Assembly (NCBI GenBank): GCA_003231795.1
Contig: QIJI01000190.1
Location: 1-11,439 of the forward strand
Reading direction: 5' to 3'
Source: Gammaproteobacteria bacterium
GTDB lineage: Bacteria; Pseudomonadota; Gammaproteobacteria; GCA-001735895
DNA length: 11,439 nucleotides
Below, piece after piece: positions 1 through 7,515 of this stretch. Within the stretch, counting starts at the first letter, position 1. Each line of letters opens with the position of its first letter. The notes under the pieces were generated by a model. The model saw nothing but the letters and a program-made list of their open reading frames with translations. It had not been told where the DNA came from and made no database searches. Both the position numbers and the translations under genes were made by a program.

Positions 1-457
1 CTATCAGAAGCACACGATTCTGATCGCCCGACGAATGCGCGGTTTGCACTCGAAAGCTGATGAGAATCCATCGGTTTAACAATTGGCCGGCAAATGCAAT
101 CATGAAAATTATCGACAACACAGGTCTCGAAAACTGGTCGAAATATTGCGCCATAATGAAGATAAAAAGAGTGACCGAAAAGCTGATTGCCCAGGCAAAC
201 AGGAGCTTTCGGGTTGACTTGATTAATCCGCCAAATTGGCGGTAAATGCCCATTTGATCATAGGTAACACCCATGATCGCAAGCAGTGTAATCATAAACA
301 CCGCATCAATCGTGCTGAGAAAACCCTGCGCGTTGTGAAACGCATAGTAAACGGTTAACAGTACGATCAGCCCATCAATTAATGCTTGCAGCGTCGTGGT
401 CAGCGATTTGCGCCGTTGTAACAAGGATCGTTCTGAATGAATTCTGCCAGGGGGCAT
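1..457 (-). CDS. Polyprenyl glycosylphosphotransferase (EPS priming enzyme), N-terminal part, truncated by window edge
   Basis: My own reverse-strand translation from the ATG at 457-455 is open to the left edge (152 codons). It begins MPPGRIHSERSLLQRRKSL and then shows about four hydrophobic segments: LIDGLIVLLTVYYAF (near residue 26), AVFMITLLAIMGVTY (52), LLFAWAISFSVTLFIFIM (83) and LSIIFMIAFAGQLL (111). It ends at NRVLLI, the first strand of the nucleotide-binding-like middle domain. This layout matches bacterial sugar transferases of the WcaJ/PssY type, which transfer a sugar-1-phosphate from a UDP-sugar to undecaprenyl phosphate in the inner membrane, the first step of EPS repeat-unit assembly. 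The catalytic C-terminal domain is outside the window, so the sugar cannot be guessed. An AAAGG Shine-Dalgarno sequence lies 7 nt before the ATG. The gene follows the LuxR regulator by 25 bp on the same strand, so the two are probably cotranscribed. The family call is good; the exact subfamily is not determinable. Confidence 0.8.
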   Translation of the reverse strand, partial: MPPGRIHSERSLLQRRKSLTTTLQALIDGLIVLLTVYYAFHNAQGFLSTIDAVFMITLLAIMGVTYDQMGIYRQFGGLIKSTRKLLFAWAISFSVTLFIFIMAQYFDQFSRPVLSIIFMIAFAGQLLNRWILISFRVQTAHSSGDQNRVLLI

Positions 458-482
458 AGGTTAGCCTTTGCTTTAGAACAGA

Positions 483-1640
483 TTAGGTTACGGAAGATCG
501 TCTTCGTTGAGCAAAAGGTCCGGTTAGTAGCAACTTGATCAATTCACTTTGTCGAGAGACAGCGGTCTTACGAAACACGGATTTTAGCTGCGAACGAATC
601 GTGTGGGAACTATGATGAGAAAGTTTGGCAATTTCATCGACACTATGTCCATTGGCCAGGCTAATCGCTACCTGTGCCTCGGAAGGTGTCAGGTTGTAAA
701 CACTGACCAGGCTGTCGATTGAAATGGGTTGATCCAAATTCGGATCGGTTATGAAAACTGCGACTTGAGCGCCTTCGTAATCGAGGTCGGAAGTTACCAG
801 ATGGGCATGCATGGGCGTGACCAGCAGCGGCAAAGGAGCTTCCAGGTCAGGATGAGTAATCCCGATGGCCACAGATTGCTTCCACGAATCATCCGGATCA
901 ATATCAGCGGTATCGATAATCGTTTTACGCAATTTCCGGTCATCTTCCGGATTGGTTAACAAAATATCACCATTCTGCAATTCTAACGCAGGGTGGTTTT
1001 CGATAATGGCGGTGGCCGTCGGATTGATATAAACAGGCCTGGCGTTGCTATCGTAGAGGATCAGGCCGATGACTAATCGATCAAGGCCGTTGAGCAGGGC
1101 ATCCTGCCTTAAACGCAAATAAGTGAACTCGGAGTGGATGTTCAATGCACGGCGCAAATGCGGCAATAATTCATTGATGACACGCATATCTCCATCGCTC
1201 CAGGCGCCGGCATCTTCAGCGCGCATAATTGCAATACCGGCTTTATGACTAGCCGAGTCGACAAACTGGGCGCCACCAACGTGAAAGATTCCGCACGGTT
1301 TCATCCATTGCTGGTAGAGTTCGGTCTCATCCGTCATCATGTCGTTACTGCCGAAATAAAACTGGGAGCATGTCAGTTCTTTCGCCTTGGCGTCCTTTTT
1401 AGTGCAAAATATATCGTCGAGCGAATCACACTGGTCGGTAAAATTCAGGCGCTGGTTTGTCGGCAAACCATATTGTGCAATGGTGCTGGCAATTTCCATA
1501 TCCTTGTTTTTGTAATACAGGCAGGCGGACTTGGATCGGGTTAATTTCGCAATCATGGTGACCACGTAATCCCAGTGAATTGGGTTGATCGTCGCTTCGT
1601 AAATCTCCGGTACGATATGTGATGAACGTCTTCGATCCAT
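483..1640 (-). CDS. LuxR-type HTH transcriptional regulator with PAS-like sensor region
   Basis: 385 residues. The C-terminus (about 315-375) is a LuxR/GerE helix-turn-helix: LTPSEAQVAISLANGHSVDE at 317-336, then the recognition helix around SSHTIRSQLKSVFRK. The middle (about 183-300), starting LLNGLDRLVIGLILYDSNA, resembles a PAS-like fold; the N-terminal 170 residues have no domain I recognise. No phosphoacceptor receiver domain and no obvious acyl-homoserine-lactone-binding motif is visible, so this is probably a one-component regulator whose ligand is unknown. It is divergent from the EPS export operon starting at 2107 and lies 25 bp upstream of the priming glycosyltransferase, so it may control both. 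Upstream of the ATG only a distant AGGA is seen, about 13 nt away. It ends just after an Arg/Ser-rich tail. DNA-binding role is confident; target genes are inferred from position. Confidence 0.85.
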   Translation of the reverse strand: MDRRRSSHIVPEIYEATINPIHWDYVVTMIAKLTRSKSACLYYKNKDMEIASTIAQYGLPTNQRLNFTDQCDSLDDIFCTKKDAKAKELTCSQFYFGSNDMMTDETELYQQWMKPCGIFHVGGAQFVDSASHKAGIAIMRAEDAGAWSDGDMRVINELLPHLRRALNIHSEFTYLRLRQDALLNGLDRLVIGLILYDSNARPVYINPTATAIIENHPALELQNGDILLTNPEDDRKLRKTIIDTADIDPDDSWKQSVAIGITHPDLEAPLPLLVTPMHAHLVTSDLDYEGAQVAVFITDPNLDQPISIDSLVSVYNLTPSEAQVAISLANGHSVDEIAKLSHHSSHTIRSQLKSVFRKTAVSRQSELIKLLLTGPFAQRRRSSVT

Positions 1641-1794
1641 AAATAATATTGTTCCTGGTTTTATTTTCCCTTTCGGAATCGTATTTTAGAGCAATTGATT
1701 AAAGAATTCCCGTCTGGGTTATTGCAATATAAAGAATATAAATAGCAATAAAGTGATAGCCCTCACATTAAATCGGGTTTTTGAAAAGGATTTA

Positions 1795-1806
1795 ACCCAA
1801 ATGGGT
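1795..1806. promoter_or_regulatory. Inverted repeat ACCCA-AA-TGGGT, candidate operator
   Basis: Perfect 5-bp arms with a 2-nt spacer. A second looser inverted relation, GGGTT near 1775 and AACCC at 1794-1798, overlaps it. A 12-bp dyad between divergent genes, one of them a HTH regulator, fits a regulator site. Short dyads also arise by chance, and no transcription start is known. Confidence 0.3.
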
Positions 1807-1985
1807 GATGAGTCACAAATCCCGGGGTGGTAAAATCTGTTGGTCATTTAGAAGCCGTCAGAGTCAAGTTGCAGGATGGACTTGTGATGAGCCTAAGCCG
1901 CTTCCGGCAGCAGTCTGGCTATTCGAATCTGCATTGCCAGTATTGGTATCATTTTCAAGGTGAACTTGAGTAGAAGTCTGGTGAC

Positions 1986-2001
1986 TCGCGAGAAATCGCG
2001 A
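1986..2001. promoter_or_regulatory. Double TCGCGA dyad upstream of the EPS operon promoter
   Basis: The self-palindromic hexamer TCGCGA occurs twice, separated by GAAA, so the centres are 10 bp apart, one helical turn. As RNA or single-stranded DNA it would form a 6-bp stem with a GAAA (GNRA) tetraloop. It lies just upstream of the proposed -35 region of the EPS operon, a usual place for an activator site. It is probably not in the transcript if the promoter at 2015-2043 is right, which favours a protein-binding role. Confidence 0.35.
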
Positions 2002-2014
2002 ACGAAATATGCTG

Positions 2015-2043
2015 CTGCATTAGTCATCGTTTCATGCTATAAA
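2015..2043 (+). promoter_or_regulatory. Putative sigma-70 promoter with extended -10 for the EPS export operon
   Basis: TATAAA at 2038-2043 is preceded by TG at 2035-2036 (TGCTATAAA), an extended -10 match. The -35 position with 17-bp spacing holds CTGCAT, a poor match to TTGACA, which is tolerated in extended -10 promoters and would suit activation. The predicted start would give a leader of roughly 55-60 nt before the ATG at 2107. Called by eye only. Confidence 0.35.
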
Positions 2044-2106
2044 ATGAGGGAAGAGGGCCGTCTACATTTTTGCCTGCATTATTTTCTATTCGTGGTATCA
2101 CATTGA

Positions 2107-2655
2107 ATGAAGATTATAAATATCCTTACTGGTATAACCCTGGCAATCACCTCAGTGATTTCAAGTGCCCAAGAAGCCTACCTATTGAATCCAGGCGATT
2201 TGCTGAGAATCTCTGTCTGGAATGAAGAAGCGCTGCAACAAGAAGTGATGGTGTTACCCGATGGCTCCATATCGTTTCCGCTGGTGGGAATTATTTCGGT
2301 GGCCAACAGGACTCCAGCGCAGGTTCAGGAAGAGTTGAAGGAAAAACTGTCGCGGTTGATACCTGATCCCGAAATCAATCTTTCGGTGCTTGCGGTAGAA
2401 GGAAACAACATTTTTATTATCGGCAAGGTCAATACCCCCGGGCGCCTTCCGTTGACCCGGCCAACCGATGTGGTGCAGGCATTGAGCCTGGCCGGTGGAT
2501 TTACGACCTATGCGGATACCAAGAAAATAAAAATTCTTAGGAGAAATGGAGAAGGCCAAGCTGTAATCAAATTCGATTATAGTAAAATAGCTAATGGTCA
2601 GGCGCTCGAAACCAATATCCTGCTGCAAAGTGGCGATACCATTGTTGTTCCTTAA
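2107..2655 (+). CDS. Polysaccharide export protein (Wza/GumB-like, XrtA-associated type)
   Basis: 182 residues, the short form typical of exosortase-associated EPS loci. An N-terminal signal peptide (about 1-21, ending SVISSA) leads into a Poly_export domain (about 24-95) with YLLNPGDLLRISVW and VLPDGSISFPLVG. A single SLBB-type domain follows (about 99-182), with IIGKVNTPGRLPL at 104-116 and the closing LLQSGDTIVVP. Proteins of this family form the periplasmic/outer-membrane conduit for polymer export. The whole protein lacks cysteine, so it cannot be a lipoprotein like E. coli Wza. It also lacks Wza's extra C-terminal amphipathic helix, so a separate outer-membrane pore is needed; the beta-barrel gene 29 bp downstream is the obvious partner. 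There is no clear Shine-Dalgarno sequence before the ATG. First gene of the five-gene operon. Confidence 0.9.
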   Translation: MKIINILTGITLAITSVISSAQEAYLLNPGDLLRISVWNEEALQQEVMVLPDGSISFPLVGIISVANRTPAQVQEELKEKLSRLIPDPEINLSVLAVEGNNIFIIGKVNTPGRLPLTRPTDVVQALSLAGGFTTYADTKKIKILRRNGEGQAVIKFDYSKIANGQALETNILLQSGDTIVVP

Positions 2656-2684
2656 AATCTATAGCCCCACTAGAGAGTTAACAG

Positions 2685-3803
2685 GTGTTTACTTTGTACA
2701 ATATTTCCGGTCTCGATCGGAGGCGTCATTGCTTGTGGGTAATCCTGATTACCTCATTAATCCTGGCGTACAATCCGGTGTACGCACACAACTGGGAAAG
2801 TAGCTATGGCACGGACCTGACCGTCGGATACGATGACAATATCCGTCTCCAAGCCGATGACGAAATTGATACCACCTCGATCGATCTGGGTGTATTTGCT
2901 GGTATGGAGAGTGAAACGGAAATTTCAAGCGTTCGCCTGGCAATTGGGGTAAATAGTCTAAATTACTCGGAATCGTCAATTGAAGATGAAAGCAGTTACA
3001 ACCTGTCGCTGGACGCTGCGAGATCAGGTGAACGGCTTTCCAGCTCTTTGAACGCCTTACTGGAAACACAACTATTGACCGAAACCGAGTTGCTCGGCAG
3101 CGGGCTTCTCGAAGATGGGAGTCGCGATACGACAAGCATAACACCGGGCCTAAGCTTTCAAGTTGATGAAAGAACCTCAGTTTCGGCAAGCCTGAGTTTG
3201 CAGGATGTTAGCTATGACACAGTTTCACTAACCGATTTTACCGATACTTCGCTTTCGTTGAGCTGGAGTTACGGACTGGATGAAGCTAGTAGTATTTCAA
3301 CTGACTTGGGTTACAGTATTTATGATCCCGATGACGGGGATGAAACCGATTCAAGTAGTGTTAGTCTAGGCTACCTGATAAGGACAAGTGAGGCGACCAA
3401 CTTTAATTTTTCATTCGGCTTTACTTCGGTTGACCGACCGGACGATTCGGAAGACGGTAGCAACTACTCATTCGGCGTTGACCATCGACTCGATGAAAGC
3501 AATAGTTTTACGCTGATGTTGAGTAACAGTTTCGAGGCTAGTGGCCAGGGCGAAGTACGGGAGGAGACCGGGCTGAATTTGCAGTGGGACCATGACTTCT
3601 CCGAGCGATCACAGTTCACGCTGTCGGCAGAAGGTCAGTACACCGATGACCGGGACTATTTTTCGATTCAGGCTGAAGGAGATTATGAATATACCCGCGA
3701 AATTGGTTTTTCAGCTAGTTATCGCTATCGCGAAAGTGAGGAAGGTTCGGAAAATGCAAATTCCAGTACTATACTGTTTTCGTTATCCTATTCGCCGATT
3801 TAA
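2685..3803 (+). CDS. Outer-membrane beta-barrel protein of the EPS export locus
   Basis: 372 residues starting at a GTG, with a GAGAG sequence about 10 nt upstream. A signal peptide with hydrophobic core WVILITSLILAY ends at VYA34/H35. The rest alternates polar and hydrophobic residues in strands joined by acidic, Ser-rich turns, as in GFTTYADTK-like barrel hairpins of outer-membrane proteins, for example SISTDLGYSIYDPDDGDE. It ends in a short strand, STILFSLSYSPI, without the usual terminal Phe. This fits the uncharacterised beta-barrel family found in PEP-CTERM/XrtA EPS loci, or EpsL-type barrels. Its probable job is the outer-membrane channel for the polymer, since the neighbouring export protein has no pore-forming helix; that pairing is inference. 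An earlier start codon is not available in frame without losing the signal peptide layout. Confidence 0.8.
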   Translation: MFTLYNISGLDRRRHCLWVILITSLILAYNPVYAHNWESSYGTDLTVGYDDNIRLQADDEIDTTSIDLGVFAGMESETEISSVRLAIGVNSLNYSESSIEDESSYNLSLDAARSGERLSSSLNALLETQLLTETELLGSGLLEDGSRDTTSITPGLSFQVDERTSVSASLSLQDVSYDTVSLTDFTDTSLSLSWSYGLDEASSISTDLGYSIYDPDDGDETDSSSVSLGYLIRTSEATNFNFSFGFTSVDRPDDSEDGSNYSFGVDHRLDESNSFTLMLSNSFEASGQGEVREETGLNLQWDHDFSERSQFTLSAEGQYTDDRDYFSIQAEGDYEYTREIGFSASYRYRESEEGSENANSSTILFSLSYSPI

Positions 3804-3828
3804 TTTGACGATATTTTTAGAATAAAAT

Positions 3829-5571
3829 ATGGAAGAAGACGTCAAAACGTTAGGCGATTACATCTCGATCGCCTGGCGTCGAAAATTTCACATCCTGATA
3901 CCCTCTATCGCGGTGCTTTTTGTCACCGTTATAACAGTAGCGGTCTTACCCCCGATTTATCAATCAACTGGAACGATTCAAATCGAATCGCAACAAATTT
4001 CGGAAGAATTGATTCAGTCGACGGACACCAGTTTAGCCGATGAACGTATCCAGGTTATCAAGCAAAGAATCATGACCGGAGATCAGTTGTTTGACATTAT
4101 TGGAAAATTCAACCTTTACGCCGATGAAATCAAATCTACACCGAGCTCTGTTATTCTTGAAGACATGCGAAACCGGATATCGGTCGATCTGGTCAGTGCA
4201 AATGTGCGGGGTCGTTGGAATAGGGTTGCTCCAACCATCGCATTCACTGTTTCATTTGAGCATGAAAATGCTGTGGCTACGCAAAATGTTACCAATGAAC
4301 TGGTGACTTTGTTCCTTGATGAAAACATAAAGGCCCGGACTGCAAGGGCCGAGGAAACAACGGAGTTCCTGAAAAAGGAAAGTGAGCGACTGGGATCTCA
4401 GATCGCAGTGATAGAAGAACAGATAGCCAGTTACAAGCAGAAAAACGCGGGCAGCCTGCCAGAGGGTTTAGGAGCCAATCTCGCACAGGTTGTCGCTCTC
4501 AAAACGGCTTCCCTGGATTCTGAATCTGAAATTGAAGAACTAAACGGAAGAAGAAAGCTGCTGTTGATCGATTTTGAAACCCTGCAATATGCGGCTGCGA
4601 CCGGCGCTGACTTGACTGAGGAAGAACTTCAGCAACAACAGGACCTCACAAACCTCCAAAACCAGTATATAAGCCTTTCGGCTCGTTATGGGTCGGAACA
4701 CCCGGATGTCAAGGCAATTAAGCGACAAATAAATGCATATGAAAATGAGTACGGTAAATTAGGAGATATCGAAGAATTGCAAACACAGGAACAAAATGTG
4801 AAGCGAGAAATGCTCGAACTCGCCGAAAATTATTCCGACGAGCACCCTGATGTAAAAAAACTTGAACGAAAACTCGAAAGCATTAAGACAATGATTGCCG
4901 AGTTCAATTCTACTGAAGAGATTCTGGAAGAGAATGACTCGGCCGCAGACCCGGTGCTAAAGCTGGCAGAGGCCAGACTCGAAGCAGTCGATAACAGTAT
5001 CGTGAGAATTCAAAAATTAAGACTTGATCAGAATAGCCAGATCACCTTACTGAATGCCCGGATAAGCCGTACCCCTGAGGTTGAGCGAGGCCTTGATGCG
5101 CTCGAGCGCGACTATGAAAGTACCGAACGCAAGTACCAGGAAATGAAAGCCAAGGAGTTGCAGGCGGAACTGTCCAAAAGCCTCGAAGAAGAGCTAAAAG
5201 GCGAACGTTTTATTTTACTCGAACCGCCGCTGTTACCCGATGTACCGATTAAACCGAATCGCAAAAAACTATTCCTGCTAGGAATGGTATTGTCTTTGGC
5301 CAGTGGTCTGGGCCTGGCTGGTTTTGCCGAATTACTCGATAGCGGGGTCCGTGGCTCACGCTCACTCGCGGCAATAACCAAGCTGACCCCCCTCGTGGCA
5401 ATACCTTATATCGTGACCCGAAAAGATGAAGCGGTTAGAAGGCGTAATCAAAAAATCTGGATAGTAGTGCTAGTTATCCTTGGCATTATTTTTACTATTT
5501 TGGTGCACTTTTACTATAAACCGCTGGACCAGTTATGGTTTATCCTGCTGCGTAAGTTCAATTTGGCCTAA
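3829..5571 (+). CDS. Polysaccharide chain-length determinant (Wzz/GumC family, XrtA-associated)
   Basis: 580 residues. A Wzz domain spans about 5-130: LGDYISIAWRRKFH precedes the first membrane helix at about 22-40, then PPIYQSTGTIQIES. A long periplasmic coiled coil runs from about 170 to 455. The PNR motif region LLPDVPIKPNRKK (468-480) and second membrane helix (481-502) follow, and a third helix lies at about 543-560. There is no C-terminal kinase domain; the kinase is the next gene, giving a split bacterial tyrosine-kinase arrangement. The coiled coil carries two copies of the EHPDVK motif, at 289-295 and 337-343, 48 residues apart, where family members usually have one. The protein sits in the inner membrane and sets polymer length and export together with the kinase. 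The Shine-Dalgarno is weak. Only 4 bp separate its stop from the kinase ATG. Confidence 0.9.
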   Translation: MEEDVKTLGDYISIAWRRKFHILIPSIAVLFVTVITVAVLPPIYQSTGTIQIESQQISEELIQSTDTSLADERIQVIKQRIMTGDQLFDIIGKFNLYADEIKSTPSSVILEDMRNRISVDLVSANVRGRWNRVAPTIAFTVSFEHENAVATQNVTNELVTLFLDENIKARTARAEETTEFLKKESERLGSQIAVIEEQIASYKQKNAGSLPEGLGANLAQVVALKTASLDSESEIEELNGRRKLLLIDFETLQYAAATGADLTEEELQQQQDLTNLQNQYISLSARYGSEHPDVKAIKRQINAYENEYGKLGDIEELQTQEQNVKREMLELAENYSDEHPDVKKLERKLESIKTMIAEFNSTEEILEENDSAADPVLKLAEARLEAVDNSIVRIQKLRLDQNSQITLLNARISRTPEVERGLDALERDYESTERKYQEMKAKELQAELSKSLEEELKGERFILLEPPLLPDVPIKPNRKKLFLLGMVLSLASGLGLAGFAELLDSGVRGSRSLAAITKLTPLVAIPYIVTRKDEAVRRRNQKIWIVVLVILGIIFTILVHFYYKPLDQLWFILLRKFNLA

Positions 5572-5575
5572 GACT

Positions 5576-6382
5576 ATGGATCGAATCAAGAAAGCGCTAG
5601 ACAAAAATAGATCACGAACGCGAAAAAGCCGGATGCAGGGGATACGCGTTGATAACAAAGCGTTGGCAGACCACCCGTTTGAGCAAATTGACTACACCCG
5701 GTCTCGCAAGATTGAAGTGCCGCAAAGCATATTAACTGAAAATCGGCTGATTGCCGGGAATCGTACTGACCCGAGAGCAACCTCATTTCGTATGCTGCGA
5801 ACCCAGGTTTTACAAGCAATGCGCGAGAATGGATGGGCATCGGTGGCGATTACCGGGCCATCGGCTGGAATCGGGAAGTCGCTGGTCGCATGCAATCTGG
5901 CCATCAGTATGTCGCTTGATATCAACCAGACTGTATTGTTAGTCGATGCCGACCTGCGCCGACCCAACGTCCATAATTATTTTGATTTTGAACCCGAGCA
6001 GGGGTTACTCGACTATTTACAAGGTAATGCTAACCTGGCTGATTTATTTGTTAATCCGCTGTTCAAGCGACTGGTATTATTACCAGGGCGAGGCACTACC
6101 ACCGAATCATCCGAACTGCTATCTTCACCACATATGACCAACCTGGTGAATGATTTAAAAATGAAGTACCGGTCGAGAATTGTAATTTACGACCTGCCGC
6201 CATTACTGGATCTCGATGATACGATAGTATTCCTGCCTTCTGTGGACGCCGTGTTATTAGTTATTGAAAACGGCAAGAATACCGAGTCAGAGGTGAAAAG
6301 GTCGATGCGATTACTCGAATCGACCAATTTGATTGGAACAATATTGAATAAAGCCGATGAGGAAATTCGGGACTATTATTAA
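5576..6382 (+). CDS. CpsD/CapB-type tyrosine autokinase, XrtA-associated
   Basis: 268 residues from the ATG at 5576. The frame is open further upstream to 5480, but that part overlaps the chain-length gene and lacks family similarity. Start MDRIKKALDKNR is typical of this family. Motifs: Walker A GPSAGIGKS at 94-102, Walker A' VLLVDADLRRP at 120-130, and Walker B-like IVIYDLPP at 202-209. The family acts as a cytoplasmic ATPase/tyrosine kinase that docks on the chain-length protein and drives cycles of polymer assembly. The usual C-terminal Tyr cluster is reduced to a terminal DYY. Translational coupling with the upstream gene is likely (4-bp gap), and the next gene starts 20 bp downstream. 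No strong Shine-Dalgarno is present. Confidence 0.9.
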   Translation: MDRIKKALDKNRSRTRKSRMQGIRVDNKALADHPFEQIDYTRSRKIEVPQSILTENRLIAGNRTDPRATSFRMLRTQVLQAMRENGWASVAITGPSAGIGKSLVACNLAISMSLDINQTVLLVDADLRRPNVHNYFDFEPEQGLLDYLQGNANLADLFVNPLFKRLVLLPGRGTTTESSELLSSPHMTNLVNDLKMKYRSRIVIYDLPPLLDLDDTIVFLPSVDAVLLVIENGKNTESEVKRSMRLLESTNLIGTILNKADEEIRDYY

Positions 6383-6402
6383 CGATTAAGCCCAGACATT
6401 TT

Positions 6403-7305
6403 ATGTACGAAGAATTTTACCATTTCAAAGAAAAACCATTTACGCTCTCGCCGGATCCATCATTTTTGTATCTCGGTAAGAGTCATCGCCGGGCGATGAA
6501 CATATTGGAATACGGCGTTGAAAGTGATTCTGGAATCACCGTGGTTTCTGGAGAAGTAGGGACTGGAAAAACGACATTAATTCGAAATCTGTTGGGCGAA
6601 CTGAACGATAACTACGTAGTGGGACTTATCAACAACACGCAGAAGGATTTTGGTAATTTGCTGAAATGGGTGCTTCTGTCTTACGGCATCGAATCTGATG
6701 AAACAGACCAGATCAAACTTTACCAACAGCTGGTAAATTTTATTACCCAGAAGCATGAGGCAGGGCACCAGGTCATATTAATTATAGATGAGGCGCAAAA
6801 CCTTGGAGCGGAAGCGCTCGAAGACATCCGGATGTTAACCAACATTAATGTCGATAAAGCGGTAGTACTACAACTAATTCTAGTGGGTCAGCCGGAATTG
6901 ATCGAACTGTTGCGCAAAAAAGAACTGCGTCAATTTGCGCAAAGAGTATCTGCTGATTATTTACTTCAACCTCTAACATTCAAAGAAACAGAGAAGTACA
7001 TCCGCCATCGCATCCAGGTAGCTGGCGGCGATAAGGATCTGTTTGCGCAGACTGCCTACGCAACCGTATTTTATCATAGTGCTGGAATTCCTAGAATCAT
7101 CAATACAATTTGCGATATGGCGCTGGTGTACGGTTTTGCCGATGAGGCCCCCAGAATACGCAAAGAAATTATTCTCGATGCAATCAGGGACAGGAAAGTC
7201 GGTGGCCTGGTTATTCGCGACGATCAAAACTTTAACCAGGATGCGGAAGACTTGCGCCAACAAATAATTGAAAAAACAGGGGTGGACATTGCCGAAATTG
7301 GCTAA
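6403..7305 (+). CDS. XrtA/PEP-CTERM-associated AAA ATPase (ExeA/GspA-like)
   Basis: 300 residues, opening MYEEFYHFKEKPFTLSPDP, the usual start of ExeA-like ATPases. Walker A GEVGTGKTT at 50-58, Walker B VILIIDEAQNL at 124-134, sensor-1 region LILVGQPEL at 158-166, and a sensor-2-like SAGIPRIINTICDMAL at 226-241. It ends shortly after the AAA core, with no peptidoglycan-binding or transmembrane extension, so it is cytoplasmic. Members are found in exosortase-associated EPS clusters; their exact role is not established, but a motor or regulatory function in assembly or secretion is assumed. It is the last intact gene of the operon here, 20 bp after the kinase. Everything beyond it is rearranged. 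Confidence 0.9.
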   Translation: MYEEFYHFKEKPFTLSPDPSFLYLGKSHRRAMNILEYGVESDSGITVVSGEVGTGKTTLIRNLLGELNDNYVVGLINNTQKDFGNLLKWVLLSYGIESDETDQIKLYQQLVNFITQKHEAGHQVILIIDEAQNLGAEALEDIRMLTNINVDKAVVLQLILVGQPELIELLRKKELRQFAQRVSADYLLQPLTFKETEKYIRHRIQVAGGDKDLFAQTAYATVFYHSAGIPRIINTICDMALVYGFADEAPRIRKEIILDAIRDRKVGGLVIRDDQNFNQDAEDLRQQIIEKTGVDIAEIG

Positions 7306-7515
7306 CTGGAATTTATTAGGCATTGTGCGCAATAAAATTTCAGTGTTTGTTGTAATAGATAACGAAAGCCCATTGCAGGTCAATCCCAGCTAAATATATC
7401 TAGACCTCTCAAGTGCGAAAAAAATGATGCCAGTCGTCCAGCCGTAAATCGGTTTTGACACTGTAAGACTGGTCGGAGTTGTTTTCAAGACAATGAACAA
7501 GGGCTTGCATCACAC
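7306..7515. other. Non-coding scar between the ATPase gene and the glycosyltransferase remnant
   Basis: All three plus frames are interrupted by stops and no product is recognisable. The only dyads are weak: a 4-bp ATTG/CAAT stem just after the ATPase stop, and CCAGTC with GACTGG about 30 nt apart near 7430-7470. No convincing rho-independent terminator was seen. The missing N-terminal part of the WecG-type gene should lie here if only frameshifts were involved, but no frame shows it, so a deletion or rearrangement is more likely. Confidence 0.5.

Larger units (their letters stand above)
1641..2106. other. 466-bp divergent intergenic region, no gene seen
   Basis: This stretch separates the minus-strand regulator from the plus-strand EPS operon. 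I found no convincing open frame, tRNA or structured RNA. Its regulator-proximal half (about 1680-1760) is very AT-rich. It contains an ACCCA/TGGGT dyad near 1800, an 8-bp palindrome ATTCGAAT at 1921-1928, a TCGCGA double dyad near 1990 and a possible extended -10 promoter near 2040. I saw no convincing sigma-54 -24/-12 pair: a GG and GC near 1918-1933 are spaced 12 apart rather than 10. Confidence 0.6.

Noticed and set aside
60..245. Plus-strand open frame of 61 codons
   Set aside because: It is antisense to the membrane glycosylphosphotransferase, whose reverse frame is open across the region with clear transmembrane segments.
1895..1910. GCCG-CTTC-CGGC stem near 1898 as an RNA element
   Set aside because: Only 4 bp of stem without extension, and no U tract; not distinguishable from chance.
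1916..1936. Sigma-54 promoter at TGGCT...TGCAT
   Set aside because: GG and GC are separated by 12 nt rather than the required 10.
5480..5575. Upstream extension of the kinase frame into the chain-length gene
   Set aside because: It overlaps conserved C-terminal codons of that gene; family members begin with the MDRIKKAL-type start found at 5576.
7289..7393. Small frame with TTG start overlapping the end of the ATPase gene (34 residues, beginning MPKLANWNLLG)
   Set aside because: No similarity recognised, no ribosome-binding site, and it stops within the rearranged region; could be a remnant but unsupported.
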